Part shown: piece after piece, positions 37,685 through 46,466 of the stretch
How positions within the stretch are numbered: the first letter of the stretch is position 1
Layout of the letters: every line of letters starts with the position of its first letter
NCBI RefSeq assembly: GCF_002155975.1
Contig: NZ_MUMI01000001.1
Span: forward strand, 1-55,222
From: Amycolatopsis kentuckyensis
GTDB lineage: Bacteria; Actinomycetota; Actinomycetes; Mycobacteriales; Pseudonocardiaceae
Reading direction: 5' to 3'
Length of the DNA: 55,222 nucleotides
Made by a program: the position numbers and the translations under genes
Notes under the pieces: model-generated
Databases searched by the model: none
Seen by the model: the letters and a program-made list of their open reading frames with translations, nothing else
Told to the model about the DNA's origin: nothing

Positions 37685-39313
37685 ATGGTCGTCAGGTTCG
37701 TGCGCGACGAGACCGCGGAAGCAGCGACGGAAGACGCAAGGACGCTCAACGAACTCCCGGCCCCGCCGAGGCAGGTGCTGGACCGGCACGGCGCCCGCGT
37801 GCTCGACCCGGCGACGGCCGTCGTCGCGGCCGGGCAGCCGGCCCCGCGCACCACCGTGTACCGGCCGGGCGTGTTCCTGCTGCCCCAGCGGTACCTGCGC
37901 GACCAGGAAACGCTGTCGGCGATCAACCGCGTGCTCGCCCGCATCGGTCTCTACGCCGCCCCGGCCGACCGCGGCGGTGACGCCGAGGAGCTCGCCCGCG
38001 TCCGGCAGCTCGACGACGTGCCCGTCCGCGCCCTGCTGCACGTGCGCGACGACGTCGACCCGGTCGTCGTCGACTGCTGGAAAGCGCTTCAGTTGCTGCG
38101 GTCCGCCGCCTCGGGCGAGCGGCCGGAACTGGATCCGGACGTCGTCCGGGAGATGTCCGTCGAGCACCTGCTGTTCACCACACCGGTGTTCGGCGGGGTG
38201 CCGTGGGAGACCAGCGGCCTCGGCGGCACCCCGTGGGAGACCAGCGGGTTCGGCGCGGGCAGCTCGTACGGGCGCACCCACGGCGCCAACCGGATCCCGG
38301 TGACGCTGGCCGCCGCCCCGCCCTACCGCAGCCAGAAGCCCGCCCACCGGCGGCCGGTGATCGCCGTCCTCGACACCGGCATCGGCCCGCACCCGTGGTT
38401 CGGGCTGGCCGACCGGAGCGGGCCGCCGCCCGCCGGCTCGGGGCTCGCCGTCGCCCCGGACATCCAGGCCGCGATCCTGCAGGCGGAACTCGGCGCCGGC
38501 ACCGTGCCCACCCAGCTGCTCCACGACTACTGGGACGCGCCGACGACCGGCCAGCCGCTGATCGGCGACATCGACACCGACACCGGGCACGGCCTGTTCA
38601 TCGCCGGCATCGTCCGGCAGGCCTGCCCCGAAGCCGACACCCTCGCCCTCCGCGTGGTGCACAGCGACGGCGTCGCGTACGAAGCCGACGTGCTGCTCGC
38701 GCTGCACCTGCTCGCCGACCGCGTCCGGAACGCGCAGGCGAACAACCGCCCGCAGGACATGGTGGACATCGTCTCGATCTCGATGGGCTACTACGTCGAA
38801 GACCCGGCGGACGTCGCCTTCACCGGCCAGTTCGGCTCGGTGATCGCGGAACTGCTGGGCCTCGGCGTGCTCGTCGTCGCGGCCGCGGGCAACGACGCCA
38901 CCACGCGCCGGTTCTACCCGGCGGCCTTCTCCGACCAGCCGCTCGGCAGCGGCTGCGGCCCGCAGGTGATCAGCGTCGGGGCGCTCAACCCCGACGTCGC
39001 CACGAGCAAGGCGCTGTTCTCCAACGAAGGCCCGTGGGTGCACTGCTGGGCGACCGGCGCCGGCGTCGTCAGCACGTACCCGACCGACGTCCGCGGCACC
39101 GCGGCCGCCGACCACCAGGTGCCGGGCTTCGGCCGCAACTCCTTCGACCCCGACGACTACAGCGCCGGCTTCGCGGTCTGGGACGGGACGTCGTTCGCCG
39201 CGCCGCTCGCCGCCGCCGAGCTCGGCAAGGCCCTGCTGCAGTCCGGGGACCTCGCCACGGTCGACCGGGAGACCGTCGTCAAGCGCGCCTGGACCGCGCT
39301 GGGCGCGCTGTGA
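37685..39313 (+). CDS. S8 (subtilisin-type) serine peptidase, cytoplasmic
   Basis: 542 residues from ATG 37685 with GGAGGG eight bases upstream. No signal peptide. The first about 210 residues are a family-specific N-terminal region ending in two near-identical repeats (GVPWETSGLG, GTPWETSGFG). The catalytic triad follows: Asp in VIAVLDTGIG (about 225), His in TGHGLFIAGI (about 300), Ser in DGTSFAAPLAAA (about 502), with Asn in AAAGNDA. Ends by overlapping the GTG of an ECF sigma gene (GTGA). The protease, sigma, small protein and CHAT protease genes lie in one direction and probably form an intracellular proteolytic signalling module. Confidence 0.9.
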   Translation: MVVRFVRDETAEAATEDARTLNELPAPPRQVLDRHGARVLDPATAVVAAGQPAPRTTVYRPGVFLLPQRYLRDQETLSAINRVLARIGLYAAPADRGGDAEELARVRQLDDVPVRALLHVRDDVDPVVVDCWKALQLLRSAASGERPELDPDVVREMSVEHLLFTTPVFGGVPWETSGLGGTPWETSGFGAGSSYGRTHGANRIPVTLAAAPPYRSQKPAHRRPVIAVLDTGIGPHPWFGLADRSGPPPAGSGLAVAPDIQAAILQAELGAGTVPTQLLHDYWDAPTTGQPLIGDIDTDTGHGLFIAGIVRQACPEADTLALRVVHSDGVAYEADVLLALHLLADRVRNAQANNRPQDMVDIVSISMGYYVEDPADVAFTGQFGSVIAELLGLGVLVVAAAGNDATTRRFYPAAFSDQPLGSGCGPQVISVGALNPDVATSKALFSNEGPWVHCWATGAGVVSTYPTDVRGTAAADHQVPGFGRNSFDPDDYSAGFAVWDGTSFAAPLAAAELGKALLQSGDLATVDRETVVKRAWTALGAL

Positions 39314-39885
39314 ACGTGGCCAAGACCGACCACGCTCGGGTGGCGACCCTGTTCGACGCCGCGCGGGAGGGCGACCGCGCGGCGCTGGACGAGCTGGTTT
39401 CGCTGCTCACGCCGTTGCTCTGGCAGGTGGCGCGCGACCAGGGACTGGACGTCGATCAGGCGGCCGACGTCGTGCAGACGACGTGGCTGCGGCTGCTCGG
39501 TTCGTTCGCGGAGATCCGCTCGCCGGTCGCGCTGACCGGCTGGCTGATCACCGTCACCAAGCGGGAGGCCTGGCGCACGGGGGAAAAGCGCCAGATCGAG
39601 CGGCCGCTGCCGGAGCTTCCGGAGCGGCTGACCGAAGCTTCGCCGGCACCCGAGGAGGGGGTGCTGCGCGAGGACCAGCGCGTGCGCTTGTGGCGCGCGG
39701 TGGACAACCTGCCCGAACGCTGCCGCAGCCTGCTGCGGATCGTGGCGTTCGTGCACCGGCCGGACTACGCCGAAGTCGGCGCCCGGCTGGGTATGCCGAG
39801 GGGGAGTATCGGCCCGACCAGGGGACGCTGCCTCGCGCGCCTGCGTGAGCAGCTACTCGCCAACGGCGAAGGAGATTGGCTGTGA
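39310..39885 (+). CDS. ECF-type sigma-70 family RNA polymerase sigma factor
   Basis: 191 residues from GTG 39310 overlapping the peptidase stop; GTG 39316 is an alternative. Region 2 is LVSLLTPLLWQVARDQGLDVDQAADVVQTTWLRLLGSF (about 28-66), followed by ALTGWLITVTKREAWRTGEKR. Region 4 is NLPERCRSLLRIVAFVHRPDYAEVGARLGMPRGSIGPTRGRCLARLRE (about 139-186). The PRGSIGPTRGRCL recognition helix is characteristic of a group linked to CHAT and S8 proteases in actinomycetes, as I recall. No anti-sigma gene of the usual membrane type is adjacent; the following 161-residue protein starts four bases before its end and could hold that role. Confidence 0.88.
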   Translation: MNVAKTDHARVATLFDAAREGDRAALDELVSLLTPLLWQVARDQGLDVDQAADVVQTTWLRLLGSFAEIRSPVALTGWLITVTKREAWRTGEKRQIERPLPELPERLTEASPAPEEGVLREDQRVRLWRAVDNLPERCRSLLRIVAFVHRPDYAEVGARLGMPRGSIGPTRGRCLARLREQLLANGEGDWL

Positions 39886-40367
39886 CGACCGTCGAACCAC
39901 CAGGCGCGAACGAGCCCTTGGACGAGCTCGACTTCCGGCTGCTGGCCGGCGTGCGCGAGCTGTGGGAAGACGCCGACCCGATGCCGGTCACGCTGATCGA
40001 GCAGATCCGGTTCGCGATCCAGCTGGAGGACGTCGACCTGGAAGTGATGCGCATCCGGGAACAGGAGGCTTCCGCGGGTGCGCGCAGTGCCGCCGAACAG
40101 GGCAGGCTCATCACGTTCGACAGCGAAAGCCTGACGATCATGGTGAACGTGAGCCCGGAAGCAGGCGGCACGATCCGCCTGGACGGCTGGTTGACGCCCC
40201 CGGCCGAGCACCCGATCGAGGTCCGCACGAGCTCGGGCCCGCTGACGACGACGTCGGACGCGGAGGGCCGGTTCGCGGTCAGCGGGGTGCCGCACGGGAT
40301 GGTCCAGGTGCTGGTGCGGACCGTGGGCCGGTCGAGGACGGTGAGCACTCCGGCGATCGAGCTCTGA
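39882..40367 (+). CDS. Small protein with carboxypeptidase-regulatory-like C-terminal domain
   Basis: 161 residues from GTG 39882, which overlaps the sigma stop (GTGA) and has GAAGGAG upstream. The N-terminal half is acidic and helical (LDELDFRLLAGVRELWEDADPMPVTLIEQIRFAIQLEDVDLEVMRI), with the look of a short sigma-binding or adaptor region. The C-terminal half is a beta sandwich (IRLDGWLTPPAEHPIEVRTSSGPLTTTSDAEGRFAVSGVPHGMVQVLVR), as in CarboxypepD_reg-like domains. Translationally coupled to the sigma gene, so it may control it. Function unknown. Confidence 0.8.
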   Translation: MTTVEPPGANEPLDELDFRLLAGVRELWEDADPMPVTLIEQIRFAIQLEDVDLEVMRIREQEASAGARSAAEQGRLITFDSESLTIMVNVSPEAGGTIRLDGWLTPPAEHPIEVRTSSGPLTTTSDAEGRFAVSGVPHGMVQVLVRTVGRSRTVSTPAIEL

Positions 40368-40382
40368 TTTCGAAGCTGCCTG

Positions 40383-40402
40383 ATACCTCTGACTCGGAGG
40401 TA
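40383..40402 (+). promoter_or_regulatory. Dyad and -10-like box before the CHAT gene
   Basis: TACCTC (40384-40389) and GAGGTA (40397-40402) form an inverted repeat separated by seven bases. TACGAT (40401-40406) overlaps the right arm and could serve as a -10 for the gene starting at 40441. The sigma factor encoded just upstream is a candidate user of this site. Confidence 0.4.
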
Positions 40403-40440
40403 CGATCCGGGGCGTCCTTCCCCGGCCGAAAGGGCAGCCC

Positions 40441-42988
40441 GTGGTCGCGTCGCCGAGGGTCGAAGACCGGGTCCGCGACCTGCACCGGCGGGCGGTCGCC
40501 GCGACCAACAACGGCCAGCCGGTGGTCGGCGGCCGGCTGATCCGGTCCGCCGCGCGGCTGCTCGGCCTGCCCGCCACCGAGCCGCCGAACGGGTGGCCGG
40601 CCTGGCCTGACCTCGCCACGCGCGTGCTCGGCACCTACGCGGCCGTCGAAACGGCGCTCGGCAACAGCGCCCGCGGGCTCGCCCTGCTCGACGAGGCCGA
40701 CGTCCTCGTGTCCGACGCCGGGCGCGGGATCCTGCGCCAGCAACGGGGTCTCGTGCTGATCCTGATCGGCCGGATGGACGAAGCCCTCACCTGCTTCGAC
40801 GAGGCCATCCCGCTGCTGCGGCAGGCCGGCGAGTTCGTCGTGCTCGCCAGGACGCTGCTCAACCGCGCGATGCTGCACCAGTACGCCGGGCGCGTCCGGC
40901 TCGCGCTCGCCGACCTCGACCAGTGCGAGCAGATCGGCGCCGGCCATCCGGAAGAAGACGGCCTGGCCCGGATCTTCGCCAAAGCCGCGCACGGCCGCGG
41001 CCAGGCGCGGGTGCTCACCGGCGACATCCCGGGCGCGCTGCGCGACTTCGACGCGGCGAGCGGGTTCTACGCCGCGCAGAGCGTCGGGATGCTGCCGGTG
41101 CTGGCCGTCGACAAGGCGCGGGCGCTGCTGGCCGCCGGGCTGCCGCACGAAGCCGCCGCCGAGCTGGACGCGGCACTCGTGCAGTTCCCGCGGCTGCGGA
41201 TGAACCAGGAACACGCCGAGGCCGAGCTGACCAGGGCGCTGGCGGCGCTGGCGAGCGGCGATCCGGCGTGCGCGCGGAGCTGGGCCGGGCGGGCCGAACG
41301 CCGGTTTCGCCGCCGCGGCAACGAAACCTGGGCGGCGGTGGCGCACCTGACCGTGCTGCGCGCGGACTTCGCGGCCGGACGGCGGATCGCCCGCGTCGCC
41401 GCCGAGGCGACCGCGCTGGCGGACCGCCTCACCGGGCTGGGCCTGCGCAACGACGCCGAAATCGCGGCGCTGCTGGCGGCCCGCGCCCGGATCGCGCTCG
41501 GCGACCTCGACGGCGCCCGCGCCGGGATCGCCCCCCGGGACCGCCGGACCGCGCCGCTGGAAAACCGCCTGGTCCGGCGGCTCGCGCTGGCCGAACTCGG
41601 GGCCGCGAGCGGGCACCGGCGCGTCACCTTCGCGAACGCGCGGGCCGGGCTGACCCAGTCTGCAGAGGCAACGCAGCCGGTTCGGCAGCGTCGACCTGCA
41701 GACCGGGACGACGTCGCTGGGCAAGGAACTCGCCGCCGCGGGGCTCGCCGCCGCGCTCGCCCAGCGCTCGCCGGGTGTGGTGTTCCGCTGGCTGGACCGC
41801 TCGCGCGCGCAGGCGTTCCGGTTCCGGCCGGTGCGCCCGCCGGCCCACCCGGAGACGGTCGACGCCGTCGCCGAGCTGAGGTTCCTCTCGATGCAGATCC
41901 GCGCGGGCGAGCTGGCCGGGAAGCCGGACACCCAGGCCGTGAAGCGGTGTGCCGCGCTGGAACGGGAAATCCGCGCCAAAGGCTGGCAGGCCGAGGGCGT
42001 CGACGCCGACCACGCCGAGGCGAAGCTGCGCGAAATCGGCGACGAGCTCGCGGCGACCGGCAGCGCGATGGTCTGCTTCCTCGCCGACCGCGGCGCGTTG
42101 TGCGCGCAGGTGATCGCCAACCACCGGGTGGCGCTGGTCGAGCTCGGCCCGGCGTCGGCGGTCGCGGAGCCGGTCGCGCGGCTCCACAGCGACCTCGACG
42201 CGTTGTGCGGGCGCCAGCTGCCGCCGCAGCTGGACCAGGTGATCCGCCGCTCGGTGCGGACGCAGGTCACCGCGCTGGACCGGATCCTGCTGGCCCCGCT
42301 GGGACCCCGGCTCGGCGACCTCGACGTCGTCGTCGTGCCGACCGGCGCGCTTTCGGCGATCCCGTGGGGGCTGCTGCCGACGCTGCACGGCCGCCCGGTG
42401 ACGGTCACGCCGTCGTCGTCGGCCTGGTTCGACGCGGGCTCCCGGGCCGGCCGGGCGACCGGTGCGCCGCTGCTCGTCGCGGGTTCCGACCTGACCCACG
42501 CCGAAGCCGAAGTCGCCCGGCTGGCGCCGCTGTACCCGGACGCCGAGGTCCTGACCGGCCCGGACGCCACGGTCGCGGCGACGCTCAAGGCGTTCGACGG
42601 CTGCCGCCTGGCCCACTTCGCCGCGCACGGTCACCACGAGCAGGAGAACGTGCTGTTTTCCCGGCTCAACCTGGCCGACGGGCCGCTGATGGCCTACGAC
42701 GTCCAGCAGCTGGCGACGGCCCCGGAGCAGGTGGTGCTGTCTTCGTGCGACGTTGGCCAGGCGGTGGTCCGGGCGGGCGACGAGGTCCTGGGCTTCACGG
42801 CGGCGCTGCTCTACGGCGGCAGCCGCACGGTGGTCTCGAGCGTGGCCCGCGTCGACGACCGCACGGCGGGCGGCGTGATGCTGGCGTTCCACAAGGCGCT
42901 GGCCGCGGGCACGCCCCCGGCCCGGGCGCTCGCGGACGCGGCCCAGGCGGAACCGCTGATGCCGTTCGTCTGCTTCGGCCGCAGCTGA
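40441..42988 (+). pseudogene. TPR-CHAT caspase-like protease, interrupted by a one-base frameshift
   Basis: From GTG 40441 the first frame encodes about 400 residues of TPR-like helices (LALLDEADVLVSDAGRGILRQQRGLVLILIGRMDEALTCFDEAI) up to ARAGLTQ. The second frame carries on smoothly (LQRQRSRFGSVDLQTGTTSLGKELAAAGLAAALAQRSP) to a complete CHAT domain: catalytic His in HFAAHGHHEQENVLFSRL and Cys in VVLSSCDVGQ. Removing the T at 41659 (CAG-T-CTGCAG) joins both into about 848 residues, so a one-base insertion is the simplest explanation. It may be a true mutation or a sequencing error. CHAT proteases act in programmed cell death and conflict systems; the sigma factor and S8 protease upstream form the likely module. 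Confidence 0.85.
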
Positions 42989-43125
42989 CCTCCTTTTCGA
43001 CGTCCGGTCGCGGCCGGGGTGGCTTTCCGGTGATCGACCCCATTCCGCCGCATCCCCGTGGGCCCGCCGGAAATCTTCCGGAGACGAGTTCGATCATTCG
43101 GCGCAGGGAGGCACCCGCTTCGAAC

Positions 43126-43565
43126 GGCGGCACGGGCGCCGGCGCCGCGGCGGCCCCCGAGCCCGCCGCGGCGAAGACGTCCGGCACGCCCGGTGCACGA
43201 CGGCGGACCTCTCGATCGCCCTGGGCAAGCCGGAGGAGAAGAGCCCCGGCCTGTACGGCGTGCCCGGCGTCGACCTCGTCGGCCCGGACGACCCGGTGTT
43301 CGGCGCGGTCTACCACCTGCCGCGCGTCGACAACGGCGTGCAGCACAACGAGGTGACGCCCGGGACCACGGCTTCGGCGACCGTCACCGTGCTGACCCCG
43401 GCCGAGGGCGGGAAGTCCTGGACGCCGGCGAAGCTGAACACGATCCCGCCCGGCCAGACCCGGCCGCTGTCCGCGGACTGGCCGGCGGACCTGCCTGTGC
43501 TCCGCAAGGACGCGGCCACCCACCCGGGCTCGTATGTCAACGGCATTCTGGCCGATCCGGCCTGA
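43126..43565 (+). pseudogene. Decayed DUF4232-type lipoprotein/secreted protein remnant
   Basis: Residual pieces of a DUF4232 protein appear in two frames. A linker (GTGAGAAAAPEPAAAKTSGTPGA, 43127-43195) is in one frame. The conserved CTTADLSIALGKPEEKSPGLY begins at 43194 in another and jumps straight to GVPGVDLVGPDDPVFGAVYHLP, missing the central strand block with the second cysteine. The C-terminal part (TPGTTASATVTVLTP...PPGQTRPLSADWP) ends at 43565. There is no signal peptide or lipobox and no ribosome binding site. It reads as a gene with a frameshift and an internal deletion, next to the frameshifted CHAT gene. Confidence 0.6.
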
Positions 43566-43567
43566 CG

Positions 43568-43583
43568 TCACTCGATCGAGTGA
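43568..43583. promoter_or_regulatory. Perfect 16-bp palindrome TCACTCGATCGAGTGA
   Basis: The sequence is fully self-complementary and lies directly after the DUF4232 remnant stop. No T-run is adjacent, so an operator or a residual protein-binding site is more likely than a terminator. Confidence 0.45.
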
Positions 43584-43635
43584 AGCGCGGGGCCGCGCGT
43601 CATTCCTGGCGCAGGGTTCCCTCTTCCTCGGTGCG

Positions 43636-43677
43636 GCGGTAACCGGCCGGCACGCCCCCCGACTGGCCGGTTACCGC
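43636..43677. terminator. Bidirectional terminator, 13-bp perfect stem
   Basis: GCGGTAACCGGCC (43636-43648) and GGCCGGTTACCGC (43665-43677) enclose a 16-base C-rich loop. It ends ten bases before the stop of the convergent DUF2079 gene and can end transcripts from both sides. Confidence 0.7.
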
Positions 43678-43687
43678 TGCGAGTTTC

Positions 43688-45013
43688 CTACTCACGGTGG
43701 AGCAGCACGACGGAGTCCGTCCCGTCGACGCGCAGGTACCCCTCGTCCGCCAGCTCGGTCAGCGCCGCGGCCTTCGTCGCGAGCGTCGTCGGCCAGGACT
43801 GTTCCGGCTGCGCCACGACCACCCACTCCGGCCGCTCGTTCGTCACGCCGTCGAAGAACAGCACCGTGCAGCGGGACGTCAGGTGCGGGGCCAGGCGGTT
43901 GGACGCCAGGACCGTCGCGCCGTCGGGGATCCGCGCCAGGACCGCGGTGATCCCGGCCCGCTGCGCCGGCGTCCAGACGCCGTCGGTGAGGTGCGCCGCC
44001 TGCAGGCCGAGCGACGCCAGCCCGGCGACCACCGCGCACACCGGCAGGTACCGCTTGAAGCCGCCGAACCGGCGGGCGCCGTGCACACCGGCGAGGAACA
44101 CGATCGGCATCAGCACCGCGCTGTAGTGGTAGCCCATGCCCCAGTAGCGGTCGTTCGCCGAGACCAGCCGCCACAGCAGCGTCGGCACCGCCAGGACGAG
44201 CAGCGGCGAGCGCAGGGCCGCGAACGCCGTCGGCGCCAGCAGGGCCAGCAGCATCGACACCTTGACGATCGCCCCGCCGAACGGGTTGAAGCCGCTGCCG
44301 TGCGCGTACGCGCCACCGGGGTTCAGCGCGGGCAAGACGACCAGGAACAGCAGCGCGGACGTGACGACGCCGAAGACGATCACCGTCCAGCCGAGCCGCC
44401 GCTGCCGGTTGAGCACCAGCACCACGCCGACGGCGGCGAGCGTCAGCGGCAGGTCCTCCTTGACCAGCACCAGCGGCAGCGCGCACCAGACCGCCGCCCG
44501 CCACCGCTCGTGCAGCAGGTGCTCGGCGGTGAAGGCCAGCATCGGAACGGCGAAGCAGACCTCGTGGAAGTCGAAGTTCACCGCGGACAGCAGCCCCCAC
44601 GACAGCACGTACCCGGCGCCGGCGAGCGCACCCCGGCGGGCGCCGAGCAGCCGGATCGCGCACCGCGTCACCGGCACCGCGGACAGCGCGAACAGCAGCG
44701 CCTGCGCGACCAGCAGGCACCCCGGCGACGGCCACAGCAGGTAGAACGGCGCCAGCAGCGCCAGGATCGGGTGGAAGTGGTCGCCGAGCGTCGGCCAGTC
44801 CGCGCCGAGCAGGTCCGACACCGGCCAGTGGCCGTGCGCGTAGGACCGCACCGCCTGTTCGAAGATCCCCAGGTCGAACCCGCTCGCGTCGAACGTCCGC
44901 AGCCGCTGCAGCGACCAGGCGGCGTACCCGGCGAAGGCGACCGCGGCGACGACGTAGGGGACCGCGCGGCTTTCGCGCGTGCGCGCCGGAGCCGGCGCGA
45001 AGTCGATCAGCAT
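43688..45013 (-). CDS. DUF2079 family polytopic membrane protein
   Basis: 441 residues from ATG 45013. About nine to ten hydrophobic helices begin at residue 19. DUF2079 hallmarks are present: TFDASGFDLGIFEQAVRSYAHG after the first helix, LGDHFHPILALLAPFYLLWPSP, VNFDFHEVCFAVPMLAF, LVKEDLPLTLAAVG and RYWGMGYHYSAVLMP. The family resembles GT-C glycosyltransferases with lipid-linked donors, and the acidic loop FDLGIFEQ would be the catalytic candidate. Substrate unknown. Situated 56 bases downstream of a histidine kinase gene on the same strand, so co-transcription is possible. Confidence 0.92.
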   Translation of the reverse strand: MLIDFAPAPARTRESRAVPYVVAAVAFAGYAAWSLQRLRTFDASGFDLGIFEQAVRSYAHGHWPVSDLLGADWPTLGDHFHPILALLAPFYLLWPSPGCLLVAQALLFALSAVPVTRCAIRLLGARRGALAGAGYVLSWGLLSAVNFDFHEVCFAVPMLAFTAEHLLHERWRAAVWCALPLVLVKEDLPLTLAAVGVVLVLNRQRRLGWTVIVFGVVTSALLFLVVLPALNPGGAYAHGSGFNPFGGAIVKVSMLLALLAPTAFAALRSPLLVLAVPTLLWRLVSANDRYWGMGYHYSAVLMPIVFLAGVHGARRFGGFKRYLPVCAVVAGLASLGLQAAHLTDGVWTPAQRAGITAVLARIPDGATVLASNRLAPHLTSRCTVLFFDGVTNERPEWVVVAQPEQSWPTTLATKAAALTELADEGYLRVDGTDSVVLLHRE

Positions 45014-45069
45014 GGCGGGATGCTCTTGCGGCCACGCTGAACCGAAGCTTAAGCAGGCTGAAGAAGTCT

Positions 45070-46401
45070 TCAGGCAAGCGGCAAGCGCAGCTCCAGGCAG
45101 GCGCCGGCCGTGCTCTCGGCGACGCGCAGCGTGCCGCCGTGCGTCCGCGCGATCTCCGCGGCGATCGCCAGCCCGAGCCCGGAGCCGCCGTCGTCCTCGC
45201 GCGCACGGTCGTCGTCGAGCCGGACGAACCGGTCGAAGACGCGCTCACGCTGGTCGGCCGGGATGCCCGGGCCGTCGTCGCGGACGGTCAGCACGGCCTG
45301 GCCGCCGACCTCGCTGAGCGCGATCGTCACCCGGCTGCGCGCGTGCCGCTCCGCGTTGTCGACGAGGTTGCGCAGCACGCGCTCCAGGCGTCCCGAGTGC
45401 CCCTGGACCACCGGGTCGGCCTGGAGGTCCGGGCGCACCTCGACGCCGTCGCGGGGGAGCCGCGCGGCCAGGTGCCCGGTGACGAGGTCCGCGAGCGCGA
45501 TCCGGGTGGTCCCGGCCGGCTGGTCGGCGTCCAGCTTGCTGAGCAGCAGCAGGTCCCCGGTGAGGGTCTCCATCCGCGACACGTCCAGCACGGCGTTCTC
45601 GAAGCTGTGGCGCCAGTCGAGCCGGTCGGGGTGGGCGAGCTGGACCTCGAGCTGGGTGCGCATCGACGCCAGCGGCGTGCGGAGCTCGTGCGAGGCGTCC
45701 GCGGTGAACTGGCTCTGCCGCTGCACGGACCGGTCGAGCCGCGCCAGCATCGCGTTCATCGTGACGGCGAGCTCGGTGATCTCGTCACCGGAGTCGGGCA
45801 CCGGCACGCGGCGGCCGAGGTCCCGCGCGCGGATCCCGTCGACCTCGGCCCGGATGGTCCCGACCGCGCGCAGCGACCGCCGCACGGCGAACCAGGCGAC
45901 GGCGCCGATGAACAGGGACGCCGCGGGCACCCCGCCCCAAAGGATCCGCCGGGCGGTGGCCACGGTTTCGAGGCCGACCGGGTCGAGCTTCTCCGCGGAC
46001 AAGACGGCGTAGCGGCGGTCTTTCGTCCGCGCGGTGCGGTAGAGCTGGTCGTCGAGGCCGAACGGCTCGACGATGACGCAGTTCGGCCCGTAGACCCGGA
46101 CCGGTTCGCCGTCGGAGAACTTCTTCGTGCTGCCCATCGAGCAGTCGGCCGCCTCCAGGCTGATCATGTACCCGCCGCCCTTGGGGTACCGCTTCGGCAC
46201 GTCGGCCGGGGCGACCCTCGAGTTCAGCAGCGCGAGCAGTGTGTCGACCTTGTCGCTGGCCCGGGAATCGGCGTTGTTCACGAGGCCGCTTTGCAGGGTG
46301 CTCACGAACCAGTACGACCCGAGGCCGAGGACGAGCGCCGACGCGAGGGCGGCGAAGAGGGCGACCCGCCACCGGGTCGACCGGGGCAGGATCCGGGCCA
46401 T
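45070..46401 (-). CDS. Sensor histidine kinase without an adjacent response regulator
   Basis: 443 residues from ATG 46401. TM1 (about 12-34), an extracytoplasmic sensor of about 120 residues with two cysteines (AADCSMGS, GPNCVIV), TM2 (about 152-172), HAMP (RRSLRAVGTIRAEVDGI...), HisKA with the phospho-His in DASHELRTPLASM (about 240), and HATPase motifs N (NLVDNAERHA), G1 (RDDGPGIP) and G2 (GSGLGLAIA). No response-regulator gene lies on either side: upstream is a divergent DinB-fold gene and downstream the DUF2079 gene. It is therefore an orphan kinase, or its partner was lost. Possible regulation of the DUF2079 gene is speculative. Confidence 0.93.
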   Translation of the reverse strand: MARILPRSTRWRVALFAALASALVLGLGSYWFVSTLQSGLVNNADSRASDKVDTLLALLNSRVAPADVPKRYPKGGGYMISLEAADCSMGSTKKFSDGEPVRVYGPNCVIVEPFGLDDQLYRTARTKDRRYAVLSAEKLDPVGLETVATARRILWGGVPAASLFIGAVAWFAVRRSLRAVGTIRAEVDGIRARDLGRRVPVPDSGDEITELAVTMNAMLARLDRSVQRQSQFTADASHELRTPLASMRTQLEVQLAHPDRLDWRHSFENAVLDVSRMETLTGDLLLLSKLDADQPAGTTRIALADLVTGHLAARLPRDGVEVRPDLQADPVVQGHSGRLERVLRNLVDNAERHARSRVTIALSEVGGQAVLTVRDDGPGIPADQRERVFDRFVRLDDDRAREDDGGSGLGLAIAAEIARTHGGTLRVAESTAGACLELRLPLA

Positions 46402-46466
46402 GTCCAGAAGATAACCGCACCTTCGGAGATCCGGACCGGCGTGCCCGCGGGCTAGCGTCGGAAACC

